Assembly (NCBI RefSeq): GCF_020829685.1
Contig: NZ_JAIVFR010000522.1
Span: forward strand, 1 to 5,300
Length of the DNA stretch: 5,300 bases
Source of the DNA: Nostoc sp. CHAB 5715
Lineage (GTDB): Bacteria > Cyanobacteriota > Cyanobacteriia > Cyanobacteriales > Nostocaceae
Direction: 5' to 3'
A program made the translations under genes and the position numbers. The notes under the pieces were generated by a model. It made no database searches, had not been told where the DNA came from, and saw only the letters and a program-made list of their open reading frames with translations. Positions 1 to 5,174 of this stretch are shown piece by piece. Each line of letters opens with the position of its first letter. Positions within the stretch are counted from its first letter, which is position 1.

Positions 1-1
1 C

Positions 2-1072
2 ATTGGACTTATCCTCAATAACTGGATCGTCGGCATTATTGGAACGCTGATGGCTTTGCTGTTATCCCTAGCGATACTATTGCCTTGGTTGCAAAAAGCC
101 TTAAATGAGTGGTTTTCACCCCAAGAACGCACCCTGTTTGTTGCCTTTTTGGGACTAATAGTAGCCATCATCGGCTTGATCAAGTTTACAGGTGTGGGCG
201 ATCGCTTGCTTGTTTGGGGACGCCAGATTAACTGGGACATTGCTGGAACTCTAGCAGAATGGTTTGGCGCTTTGGGGCAAATTCTGATCGCCGTCATCGC
301 CGTTTACGTGGCGTGGCGACAATATGTTATTTCCAAAGACTTGACAATTCAGCAAAACCTGCTGACAGTTCAGCAAAACATTATCACCCAGCAGCAGACA
401 ATTGATTCCTATTTCCAAGGCGTTTCAGACTTAGTATTAGATGAAGAAGGATTATTAGAAGATTGGCCCCAAGAGAGAGCGATCGCTGAAGGACGCACTG
501 CGGCAATTTTAAGTAGTGTCGATAGCAGTGGTAAAGCGAAAATTCTCCGCTTTCTCTCACGTTCCAAGTTGCTGTCTCCCCTAAAACGCGATGGCCGATT
601 AGGTCGAGCCATTTTCAACGGAAGTGGCGGATATGCAGAAGACCGCCTAGAAGGTGTGCGTGTCATTGATTTAGGTGTAATGCTAGCCGCAGCAGACCTT
701 TCTGGTACTGATTTGCGTTGGACTGACCTCAGCGAAGCTAATCTTGTCCGCGCTAATCTGAGCGGTTGCGACTTAGTAAAAGCCAATCTCTCCCGCACAA
801 TTTTATACAGTGCTAATCTCAATGGTGCCGACATCAACGGGATTCGCCTATTCTATGGTGTGATGGATAAAGCATCACCCCGCAGTCGCACTGAACGACC
901 AAATTATCAAACCGGCGAACACACAGGCGCTGTGGTGGAAAATGCCGATTTCACGAATGTACAACGCATGTCTGAGTCTGCACGTAACTACTGTTGCGCT
1001 TGGGGTGGTGAAAAAACTAGAGGTACTATTCCCGGCGGTTGTGAAGGTATTCCTAATAAGTTGGGACGATAA
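2..1072 (+). CDS. Membrane-anchored pentapeptide-repeat protein, 5' end outside the window
   Basis: The frame is open from base 2 to the TAA at 1070-1072. The ATG at 50 is probably internal, because the codons before it encode a hydrophobic run (WIVGIIGTL) that completes a membrane helix continuing to about residue 14. Numbered from that ATG, two more helices follow at about 29-46 and 72-89. Next comes a Gln-rich, probably coiled stretch at 98-118 (QQN and QQQ clusters), then a charged domain at 119-205. A block of about ten A(D/N)Lxx pentapeptides spans roughly 212-266 (ADLSG, TDLRW, TDLSE, ANLVR, ANLSG). The tail at 314-340 has Cys-Cys and Gly-rich motifs. Pentapeptide repeats are known to fold as a right-handed beta-helix that usually mediates protein contacts. 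The topology suggests an inner- or thylakoid-membrane anchor with a cytoplasmic helix, which is inference. The substrate is unknown. The gene converges on the Uma2 gene at 1191-1805. Confidence 0.85.
   Translation: MGLILNNWIVGIIGTLMALLLSLAILLPWLQKALNEWFSPQERTLFVAFLGLIVAIIGLIKFTGVGDRLLVWGRQINWDIAGTLAEWFGALGQILIAVIAVYVAWRQYVISKDLTIQQNLLTVQQNIITQQQTIDSYFQGVSDLVLDEEGLLEDWPQERAIAEGRTAAILSSVDSSGKAKILRFLSRSKLLSPLKRDGRLGRAIFNGSGGYAEDRLEGVRVIDLGVMLAAADLSGTDLRWTDLSEANLVRANLSGCDLVKANLSRTILYSANLNGADINGIRLFYGVMDKASPRSRTERPNYQTGEHTGAVVENADFTNVQRMSESARNYCCAWGGEKTRGTIPGGCEGIPNKLGR
198..205. repeat. HIP1 octamer
   Basis: The sequence is a perfect GCGATCGC palindrome inside the pentapeptide-repeat gene. HIP1 is strongly over-represented in many cyanobacterial genomes, so it supports the taxonomic guess. 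Confidence 0.8.
479..486. repeat. HIP1 octamer
   Basis: This is a second perfect GCGATCGC in the same gene. No other copy was seen in the window. The remaining genes and repeats lack it, which fits a more accessory or recently acquired character to the right of position 1072. Confidence 0.8.
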
Positions 1073-1086
1073 TTATAAGACTAGAT

Positions 1087-1179
1087 TAGGACTTACGCAC
1101 ACTCTACGAATTCTCGGCGCTCTTGGCGTCTTGGCGGTTCGATAAATTAAGCTTTTTAGCAATTTTTGCGTAAGTCCTA
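1087..1179. mobile_element. 93-bp MITE-like element with 13-bp perfect inverted repeats
   Basis: The ends are TAGGACTTACGCA at 1087-1099 and its exact reverse complement at 1167-1179. A 5-bp direct repeat, TAGAT, abuts both ends (1082-1086 and 1180-1184) and reads as a target-site duplication. The interior carries a short tandem motif (TCTTGGCG twice, about 1120-1135) and an AT-rich right half. There is no open frame for a transposase, so it would need one supplied in trans. It lies between two convergent genes and its right-hand duplication ends six bases before the Uma2 stop codon. The ACTTACGCA end is familiar from cyanobacterial intergenic repeats; the family name is not assigned. Confidence 0.8.
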
Positions 1180-1190
1180 TAGATAAAAAA

Positions 1191-1805
1191 TTAGTTAGCC
1201 GCATTAAAAATCTGCTGTGCAGTTAAATTTAATTGGGGAAAGGTAGGTGATGAAATCGCGGTATTACCTTGAAACGCTGTCATTTGATATTCACCATCAA
1301 CTAATTCGCACACAAAAATAGTGGGTTGTTTGGGATTACCGATGAACTTTCTTGCACCCAATGCAGCATAATCAGCAATCCAATATTCGGGAATGCCCAT
1401 TTCTTCATAATCCCTAAATTTATTGTAGTAATCATCTCGCCAGTTGGTTGAAACAACTTCGATGACTATTGGAACCGATGCTGCTTGGCTTACTGTTGAC
1501 TGTTTTTGAAAAAGCGGTTCATTGTCGAGATTATCAAGATTTAGCAGCAACACATCAGGCGAATAAGCGGATTCGGCAGAAGGAGTTTTGACCAATGCGG
1601 TTTTGGGAATTCCGTAGGGTAAATTGAGACGATCAAACTCCACAGTTAATTTCCGCGACAAAAATGCAATAACTTTTTCATGTGTTCCGGTTGGAGGCGG
1701 CATTTCAATAATTACTCCTTTGTGCAACTCATAGCGTTTTCCATCGTTGGGATACCATTCGATAAATTCATTAAAGGTTAGTAATTTGGGCAACGCTTGG
1801 GTCAT
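1191..1805 (-). CDS. Uma2-family endonuclease-like protein (DUF820), copy 1
   Basis: This is a 204-residue protein of normal Uma2 length. The family has the restriction-endonuclease (PD-(D/E)XK) fold. It is greatly expanded in cyanobacteria and its biological role is not established. Visible signatures are RYEL at 24-27, PTGTHE at 38-43, the SPDV acidic motif with Asp84, IVIEVVS with Glu116, a downstream Lys129, and the hallmark GIPEYWIADY at 137-146. All likely active-site residues are present. There is no signal peptide or membrane segment, so it is presumably cytoplasmic. The ATG at 1805 is supported by a Shine-Dalgarno GGAGGT (plus-strand 1812-1817) six bases upstream. A close paralogue lies at 3654-4268, about 50% identical over residues 38-204 by my own count. 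The gene is alone; its upstream DNA holds a tandem array. Confidence 0.9.
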   Translation of the reverse strand: MTQALPKLLTFNEFIEWYPNDGKRYELHKGVIIEMPPPTGTHEKVIAFLSRKLTVEFDRLNLPYGIPKTALVKTPSAESAYSPDVLLLNLDNLDNEPLFQKQSTVSQAASVPIVIEVVSTNWRDDYYNKFRDYEEMGIPEYWIADYAALGARKFIGNPKQPTIFVCELVDGEYQMTAFQGNTAISSPTFPQLNLTAQQIFNAAN

Positions 1806-1899
1806 AATCCTACCTCCATATATGTTTTACTTTATCATGCAATAAATGTTGATTAGGATTACAAATATATTAAATGGCTTTATGTAAATTCTTGGGGGT

Positions 1900-2103
1900 T
1901 GCCTAAATTCAATCAACGACTACCCGAATTCAATCAACAACTGTCCAAATTCAATCAACGACTACCCAAATTCAATAAACGACTGCCCGAATTCAATAAA
2001 CGACTACCCGAATTCAATAAACGACTACCCGAATTCAATAAACGACTACCCGAATTCAATAAACGACTACCCGAATTCAATAAACGACTACCCGAATTCA
2101 ATA
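1900..2103. repeat. 21-bp tandem repeat array, nine full units plus 15 bp
   Basis: Units start at 1900, 1921, 1942, 1963, 1984, 2005, 2026, 2047, 2068 and 2089. In the plus frame each unit spells a heptapeptide, RLPEFNK in the right half and variants such as RLPEFNQ and QLSKFNQ in the left half. Units 6-9 are identical, and the truncated tenth matches them as far as it goes. Unit 5 differs from them at one base. Units 1-4 have diverged. Most units contain an EcoRI-like GAATTC core. The array ends inside a unit exactly where the next element's inverted repeat begins. Unit length is a multiple of three and the unit lacks stops in three of six frames, so an open frame here is weak evidence of a gene. 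I read it as a minisatellite. Confidence 0.9.
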
Positions 2104-2222
2104 GACCTCTTGCATAAATCAAAAATAAAACCCCACCCCGCCAAAGCTATGCTTTGTCTCCCCTCCCCTTGCTAAGGGGAGGGGTTGGGGGTGGGGTATT
2201 GGGGACTTTTACAAGAGGTCTA
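2102..2222. mobile_element. 121-bp hairpin-rich MITE-like element abutting the tandem array
   Basis: Perfect 11-bp terminal inverted repeats, TAGACCTCTTG at 2102-2112 and CAAGAGGTCTA at 2212-2222, bound the element. If the outer TA is a duplicated target, the element proper is 2104-2220 with GACCTCTTG ends, a pattern typical of IS630/Tc1-mariner-type insertion (inference). The interior nests three hairpins. CCCCACCCC at 2131-2139 pairs with 2188-2196. CAAAGC/GCTTTG pairs at 2142-2156. An 11-bp perfect stem joins 2160-2170 and 2174-2184 over a 3-base loop. No coding capacity is visible. The left TIR starts within the last unit of the 21-bp array. Confidence 0.75.
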
Positions 2223-2276
2223 ATATAGGAACTTAGTACACGTCACCCTAAAAAAGGGTCGAAATTTAATTTTTTG

Positions 2277-2346
2277 TAGGTTGGGTTGAGGAACGAAACC
2301 CAACAAGCGCGGAAACGTTGGGTTTCGCTCCGCTTAACCCAACCTA
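2277..2346. repeat. 70-bp imperfect palindrome
   Basis: The left arm 2277-2304 begins TAGGTTGGGTTGAGGAACG. It is mirrored by the right arm 2317-2346, ending AACCCAACCTA, with a 12-base centre. The arms differ by one substitution and a short region with a 2-base indel. The outer 11 bp (TAGGTTGGGTT/AACCCAACCTA) and inner 11 bp (CGAAACCCAAC/GTTGGGTTTCG) match perfectly. This GTTGGGTTTCG-type palindrome is a widespread cyanobacterial intergenic repeat, from memory. I see no flanking duplication. It lies 58 bp beyond the RTX stop codon. No T-run follows the stem on either strand, so a terminator role is not supported. Confidence 0.8.
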
Positions 2347-2403
2347 TAGTTAGTATTTCTAACGCTGCCTGTAGAGACAGGGGACTTAAACCCCCAAAGT
2401 TCG

Positions 2404-3073
2404 TTAAACGATAATATCGCTTGCCACTAGTAGTGGTGATCCTTCAAGCTGAATCTCGAAATTAGCCGATAGATTACTATCAGTATTACCTTGGAGAATA
2501 TCTCCTGAATAACGGATCTGGCCGGGTGCGGTGAATGCGCCACTTCCTATGTAAGTGAAGGCTTGGTCGCCCACTATATTGGTGTTAGCGTCTATGCGAG
2601 ATAGATCGATTAGATCACCTGCAAAGATACCGTTTCCAACAAAGTCTTTGATAATATCCCGTGACAAACCAGGTTGACTATCTGAAACTGAGTCGAACTG
2701 GAAAACATCGTTGCCAGTACCTCCATAGAGAGTATCAGTCCCAGCCCCCGATGAGAGTATCGTTGCCACCAAAGCCCAAGAGAGCATCGTTGTCGCCAAA
2801 CCCTGCGAGGAAATCGTTACCACCAACGACATCAAACGGATCATCTCCTGCGAGGACATCAGGGTTATAAGTGCCAAAGACTATATCGTTGCCAGCACCC
2901 CCATTGATATTATAAAAGCTAAAAAGATCAAGCCCGCTCAGATAGTCGTCACCGCCAAATCCGTTGATGTAAACCGTATTAAATTCAATATAGGGGTACT
3001 GAGCAAAGCTAGAGTGATTGTAGTCAGTCAGATAGTCAGCGCCTGGAGTACCGTTATAAGTATAAAATGCCAT
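2404..3073 (-). pseudogene. RTX-type calcium-binding protein with type I secretion C-terminus, frameshifted
   Basis: The gene is read from ATG 3073, with an AAGGAG Shine-Dalgarno (plus-strand 3084-3089) ten bases upstream. The first frame gives 112 residues and stops at 2735. It carries degenerate glycine/aspartate nonapeptides: FGGDDYLSG at 39-47, GGAGNDIVFG at 58-67, and VGGNDFLAG, FGDNDALLG and FGGNDTLIG at 83-109. From 2745 the next frame continues the pattern (AGTDTLYGG, TGNDVFQF). It then gives a C-terminal domain like that of serralysin-type secreted proteins (RDIIKDF, DLIDLSRIDAN, QAFTYIG, closing SDIIV). In the family these repeats bind calcium in a beta-roll after export by a type I secretion system; no transporter is in the window. 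Reading through the shift gives 222-223 residues. The break could be a real mutation, a sequencing error or recoding. The first fragment alone would lack the secretion signal. Confidence 0.85.
2735..2760 (-). other. Frameshift junction in the RTX gene
   Basis: On the coding strand a run of five G (plus-strand C5, 2745-2749) sits between the codons for GGNDTLI and AGTDTLYGG. Reading straight on gives GGWD and then TGA at 2735-2737. Removing one G restores the frame but leaves an eight-residue repeat. Adding two bases restores GGNDTLIGGAGTDTLYGG with exact nine-residue spacing, as expected if a GC pair was lost from a GCGC step. Confidence 0.8.
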
Positions 3074-3133
3074 TGATGAGTTTCTCCTTAACTTAGAGGG
3101 TAAAAAAATTACCTCATCACTTCCATCAGAAAA

Positions 3134-3230
3134 CGGCGTTGCTGATTAAAAGTATGAATTTGGTTTCCTCCAAAGATGCAAAGGAAACAGTTTAAAACAT
3201 GGAGTTTCACACTTTCATTCAGCAACACCG
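3134..3230. mobile_element. 97-bp MITE-like element with 25-bp imperfect TIRs and 6-bp duplication
   Basis: The left end (3134-3158) begins CGGCGTTGCTGA. The right end (3206-3230) closes TCAGCAACACCG. Aligned as inverted repeats they match at 21 of 25 positions. AGAAAA lies directly outside both ends (3128-3133 and 3231-3236), a perfect 6-bp duplication that fixes the borders. An inner GTTTCCT/AGGAAAC stem (3163-3169 and 3182-3188) makes the element foldable. It has no coding capacity. Its left duplication begins 54 bp upstream of the RTX start codon, so it sits where the RTX promoter would be and may have displaced or replaced it. Confidence 0.85.
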
Positions 3231-3264
3231 AGAAAATAAGGTGGAGAAATAACGAGTGGGAAGA

Positions 3265-3431
3265 CAGGGCTATTTCATTCTCATCTAGCCCGCCTCAGAA
3301 TAAATTCTGAGGCTAATAGCAAAAGTCGTCTAAAGACGACTAAGAAAGGCTTTTAGTCCACTAAAGTGGACTTGGGCTATTAGCCCGGAACTTTAGTTCT
3401 GGGCGGTTATGTCTAGAACGAAATAGCCCTG
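3265..3431. mobile_element. 167-bp multi-hairpin MITE-like element with 9-bp duplication, copy 1
   Basis: The termini are CAGGGCTATTTCATTCT (from 3265) and the reverse complement of CAGGGCTATTTCGTTCT (to 3431), 16 of 17 positions matching. A perfect 9-bp direct repeat, GTGGGAAGA, flanks it exactly at 3256-3264 and 3432-3440. The inside is a chain of hairpins. There is a 10-bp stem at 3292-3313 (GCCTCAGAAT arm), a 7-bp stem at 3324-3341 (AGTCGTC/GACGACT), another at 3355-3372 (AGTCCAC/GTGGACT), and CCCGGAAC/GTTCTGGG near 3384-3403. No transposase is encoded. A homologous element in opposite orientation starts at 5175. Confidence 0.9.
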
Positions 3432-3653
3432 GTGGGAAGAGATAACAGAACCACACCTGATTTGAACAGGTCTTTGCTGTTAACTCTGAAGATTTAAGAA
3501 GCACTAGATTTCTTGATGATGTTGACATCAAAATACTGCCAAGAGTCATGTTATATCGTTTTTGCACTTTTCCAACATAACCCCCACTAAATAATTATTA
3601 AGCAGTTCAAATACTTATCCTCAGAGAGCGCCACGTGTTCCCCAATCCTAACT

Positions 3654-4268
3654 CTAGCGACCTGCAACAAATATCTCTTCTGCCGTCAAATTCAGGTTTG
3701 GAAATGTTTGGGAGATGAGGCGTTCTGTTCCCCTAAATTGTTGTCCTTGATAAATTCCATCGACTAACTGATAAATTGTAATCACTGGTTGCTTGGATAA
3801 GCCAATGTAGCGTTTACCTCCCAACCCTAAATAATCTGCGATCCAATACTCACCAATCCCTAAAGCTTCGTAGTCTTCCACTTTCCGGGCATAGTCATTC
3901 TGCCAATTGGTGCTGACAACCTCCACGACCAATTTAACAGACTTACCTAGTGTAATCACTGGCTCAGTTTTCCATAATGGCTCATTCGCCAAAGCCGTCT
4001 GATCAAGAATCACAACATCAGGTCTAAAGGCTGAATTTTGACCTAATGGTTTAATCAAGCATTTCATGGGAATAAACCAAGGCAAGTTGAGCAGATCAAT
4101 TGCTACGTTGAGCTTACGATTAATTAACCCAGCTACTTGTTCATGAAGTCCAGTGGGTTCCAAGTCGATTAGTTCTCCGTCAATTAACTCGTAGCGTACA
4201 TCATCCAGATAGCCAGCAACGAATGCCTCAGAGCTAAGATTGCCTGTATTAATAGTGGCTGAGACCAT
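3654..4268 (-). CDS. Uma2-family endonuclease-like protein (DUF820), copy 2
   Basis: At 204 residues it is the same length as the copy at 1191-1805 and aligns to it without gaps from residue 38 on, at about 50% identity by my own count. Catalytic-type residues are conserved: FRPDV with Asp84, LVVEVVS with Glu116, Lys129, and GIGEYWIADY at 137-146. Blocks identical in both copies include VEVVSTNW-type (EVVSTNW), EYWIADY and the closing LNLTA. The N-terminal 37 residues differ widely between copies. Start ATG 4268 has a GGAAGGA purine tract about nine bases upstream. Function in the host is unknown, as for the family; it is presumably cytoplasmic. It follows the PD-(D/E)XK gene at 4508-5137 on the same strand. 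An element now splits the pair, and without it the gap would be about 70 bp. Confidence 0.9.
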   Translation of the reverse strand: MVSATINTGNLSSEAFVAGYLDDVRYELIDGELIDLEPTGLHEQVAGLINRKLNVAIDLLNLPWFIPMKCLIKPLGQNSAFRPDVVILDQTALANEPLWKTEPVITLGKSVKLVVEVVSTNWQNDYARKVEDYEALGIGEYWIADYLGLGGKRYIGLSKQPVITIYQLVDGIYQGQQFRGTERLISQTFPNLNLTAEEIFVAGR

Positions 4269-4296
4269 AGAGATTTGTCCTTCCAGGTTCAGAACT

Positions 4297-4316
4297 AGAG
4301 CAGCAATACCTGCTCT
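4297..4316. promoter_or_regulatory. Leader hairpin upstream of Uma2 copy 2
   Basis: A perfect 7-bp inverted repeat, AGAGCAG (4297-4303) and CTGCTCT (4310-4316), has a 6-base loop. It lies about 28 bp upstream of the Uma2 start, between the start codon and an AT-rich TTAAAATAAT that could serve as a -10 region on the minus strand. It could be an operator or an mRNA leader stem. No known regulator site is recognised, so the role is a guess. Confidence 0.35.
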
Positions 4317-4345
4317 TAATTATTTTAACTACCTTTGATCAGGCA

Positions 4346-4505
4346 GGGAGCATCCCACTTTTTTAAACGTCATTGCGAACGCAACGAAGTGGAGTGAAGC
4401 AATCGCAAAATCTCTCACTACGAACAAGTCCATGCGATTACTTCGTCGTTCCTCCTCGCAATGACACTTATTCTCTCGTTGCAAAATAAAAACTGGGATG
4501 CACCC
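4346..4505. mobile_element. 160-bp MITE-like element inserted at a stop codon
   Basis: The left end GGGAGCATCCCACTTTTT (4346-4363) matches the reverse complement of the right end (4488-4505) at 16 of 18 positions. Directly outside lie GATCAGGCA (4337-4345) and AATCAGGCA (4506-4514), a 9-bp direct repeat with one mismatch, read as the target duplication. The right copy contains the TGA stop (4508-4510) of the nuclease gene, and the left copy preserves the same TGA-containing string. The gene's end is therefore unchanged by the insertion. The interior is dominated by a second inverted repeat and codes for nothing. It separates two same-strand genes. Confidence 0.8.
4369..4465. repeat. Inner GTCATTGCGA inverted repeat
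   Basis: GTCATTGCGA at 4369-4378 is matched by TCGCAATGAC at 4456-4465. Further inside, AATCGCA (4401-4407) pairs with TGCGATT (4433-4439), and CGAAG/CTTCG blocks also pair. This resembles the GTCATTGCGA...GCAATCGC repeat seen in many bacterial genomes (from memory). It sits off-centre within the outer element, 5 bp from the left TIR but 22 bp from the right, so it may be a nested insertion. Confidence 0.65.
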
Positions 4506-4507
4506 AA

Positions 4508-5137
4508 TCAGGCAAAAGTCAATTGACTAATACGCTTCAAAATCTGGAGTACATTATATAACTCATTCCCCCGGTTACGGACATCAAAAATATCTGAAGT
4601 GGCATAGCGTGGAGGATGACCTTTAAGCAGTTTAATGAACATAAAACTGCCACCAGAAGTAATCATCCCAAATACTACATCTTGTGACTGGGGAACAGCC
4701 AGCATATATGCCAGAATTTGGTCAAGTCCTGCTTCTACCGAATAAGCAACCTGTTTAGACTCAATAACTGTTACCCAGAATTTTTGATTTAGAAGTAAGA
4801 AGTCAATTCGCCCTTTGATGATAGTTTGTTTGTCTGGTGTTTCAATCTCAATAGATTTCTCTAATTTGAGGTGAAAAGGAGGTAAATAAAACTTGCCAAT
4901 GAATAGCAGTGGCGATAAAACAGTCGTGTTAACTGTATTTTCTAATAAAGGCGGATAATTTCGTAAATTTATGTAACCTGCCTTTATTTGATCCAATAGC
5001 TGCTTTTCTAAGCTTGTCAGTTCTGGTAGGTCATCTTGCCACTCTCGAAAGAATTCTTCCGAATCAACTAACTCTAATCCATAAAGCAATATTAGTTGCT
5101 CAAGTGTGACGTTTTCCGCAGCAAGAGTTTCAACCAT
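4508..5137 (-). CDS. PD-(D/E)XK nuclease-like protein, cyanobacterial 'restriction endonuclease subunit R' type
   Basis: From ATG 5137 this is 209 residues. Residues 9-50 form a helical N-terminal region with the motif EEFFREWQDDLPELTSLEKQ. The core shows LSPLL, FYLPPF and a nuclease triad in order: Glu93 in LEKSIEIE, Asp112 in GRIDFLLL, and Glu126-x-Lys128 in VIESKQ. A conserved Gln140 follows in DQILAYMLA, and the C-terminus is LYNVLQILKRISQL. The pattern matches small cyanobacterial proteins often labelled restriction endonuclease subunit R (from memory). There is no helicase domain, so it is not a true HsdR, and no methylase lies nearby. A TTG at 5149 would add four residues (MINI). I prefer the ATG because the family typically starts MVxTL, though neither has a clear Shine-Dalgarno. 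A GTAGA/TCTAC hairpin lies at 5153-5166. The start is hemmed in by an element from 5175. Confidence 0.8.
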   Translation of the reverse strand: MVETLAAENVTLEQLILLYGLELVDSEEFFREWQDDLPELTSLEKQLLDQIKAGYINLRNYPPLLENTVNTTVLSPLLFIGKFYLPPFHLKLEKSIEIETPDKQTIIKGRIDFLLLNQKFWVTVIESKQVAYSVEAGLDQILAYMLAVPQSQDVVFGMITSGGSFMFIKLLKGHPPRYATSDIFDVRNRGNELYNVLQILKRISQLTFA

Positions 5138-5174
5138 TATGTTAATCAAGGAGTAGAAAAATCTACCAGTTTAG

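Larger units (their letters stand above)
1806..2403. other. Gene-free 598-bp stretch filled mainly by repeats
   Basis: This stretch separates the start of Uma2 copy 1 from the 3' end of the RTX gene. In order it holds about 94 bp of AT-rich DNA that must contain the Uma2 promoter (no convincing -35/-10 pair seen), a 21-bp tandem array, an inverted-repeat element and a 70-bp palindrome. A last 57 bp has two small hairpins, including CCTGT/ACAGG at 2368-2381. I see no gene and no T-tailed terminator for the RTX gene. Confidence 0.75.
3074..3653. other. Gene-free 580-bp stretch upstream of the RTX gene
   Basis: This stretch runs from the RTX start to the 3' end of Uma2 copy 2. It contains the RTX leader, with a GGTAA/TTACC hairpin just upstream of the Shine-Dalgarno. 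Two complete miniature elements follow at 3134-3230 and 3265-3431. The remaining roughly 210 bp (3441-3653) is unremarkable apart from small inverted repeats such as ACCTG/CAGGT and TGATG/CATCA. No promoter pair, RNA gene or credible ORF was seen. Confidence 0.7.

Noticed and set aside
409..837. Minus-strand ORF opposite the pentapeptide gene
   Set aside because: It is a shadow of the plus-strand coding region, with Arg/Ser-rich low-complexity composition and no recognisable domain.
942..1145. Small plus-strand ORF overlapping the end of the first gene
   Set aside because: It runs out of frame through the gene end and into a miniature element, with no supporting motif.
1900..2103. CRISPR array
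   Set aside because: Repeats are directly head to tail with no spacers, and there are no cas genes.
1899..2117. 72-residue ORF of RLPEFNK repeats
   Set aside because: It starts with TTG and has no ribosome binding site. The repeat unit is open in three of six frames, and it runs into an element's TIR. It is better explained as a minisatellite.
2131..2196. GC-rich stem as a transcription terminator
   Set aside because: No T-tract directly follows either strand of the stem, and the stem is internal to an inverted-repeat element.
2277..2346. Rho-independent terminator for the RTX gene
   Set aside because: The palindrome is strong, but the minus strand continues with an A-run, not a T-run. The plus-strand T-run lies before the stem.
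2661..2870. Plus-strand ORF within the RTX gene
   Set aside because: It is an antisense shadow of the glycine/aspartate repeats, producing Pro/Ser-rich low-complexity sequence.
3361..3567. Minus-strand ORF of 68 residues
   Set aside because: About 70 bp of it comes from the right part of the 3265-3431 element, and it shows no domain or ribosome binding site.
4508..5149. Complete type I restriction system subunit (HsdR)
   Set aside because: The protein is only about 210 residues with a nuclease core. Helicase motifs, a specificity subunit and a methylase are all absent.
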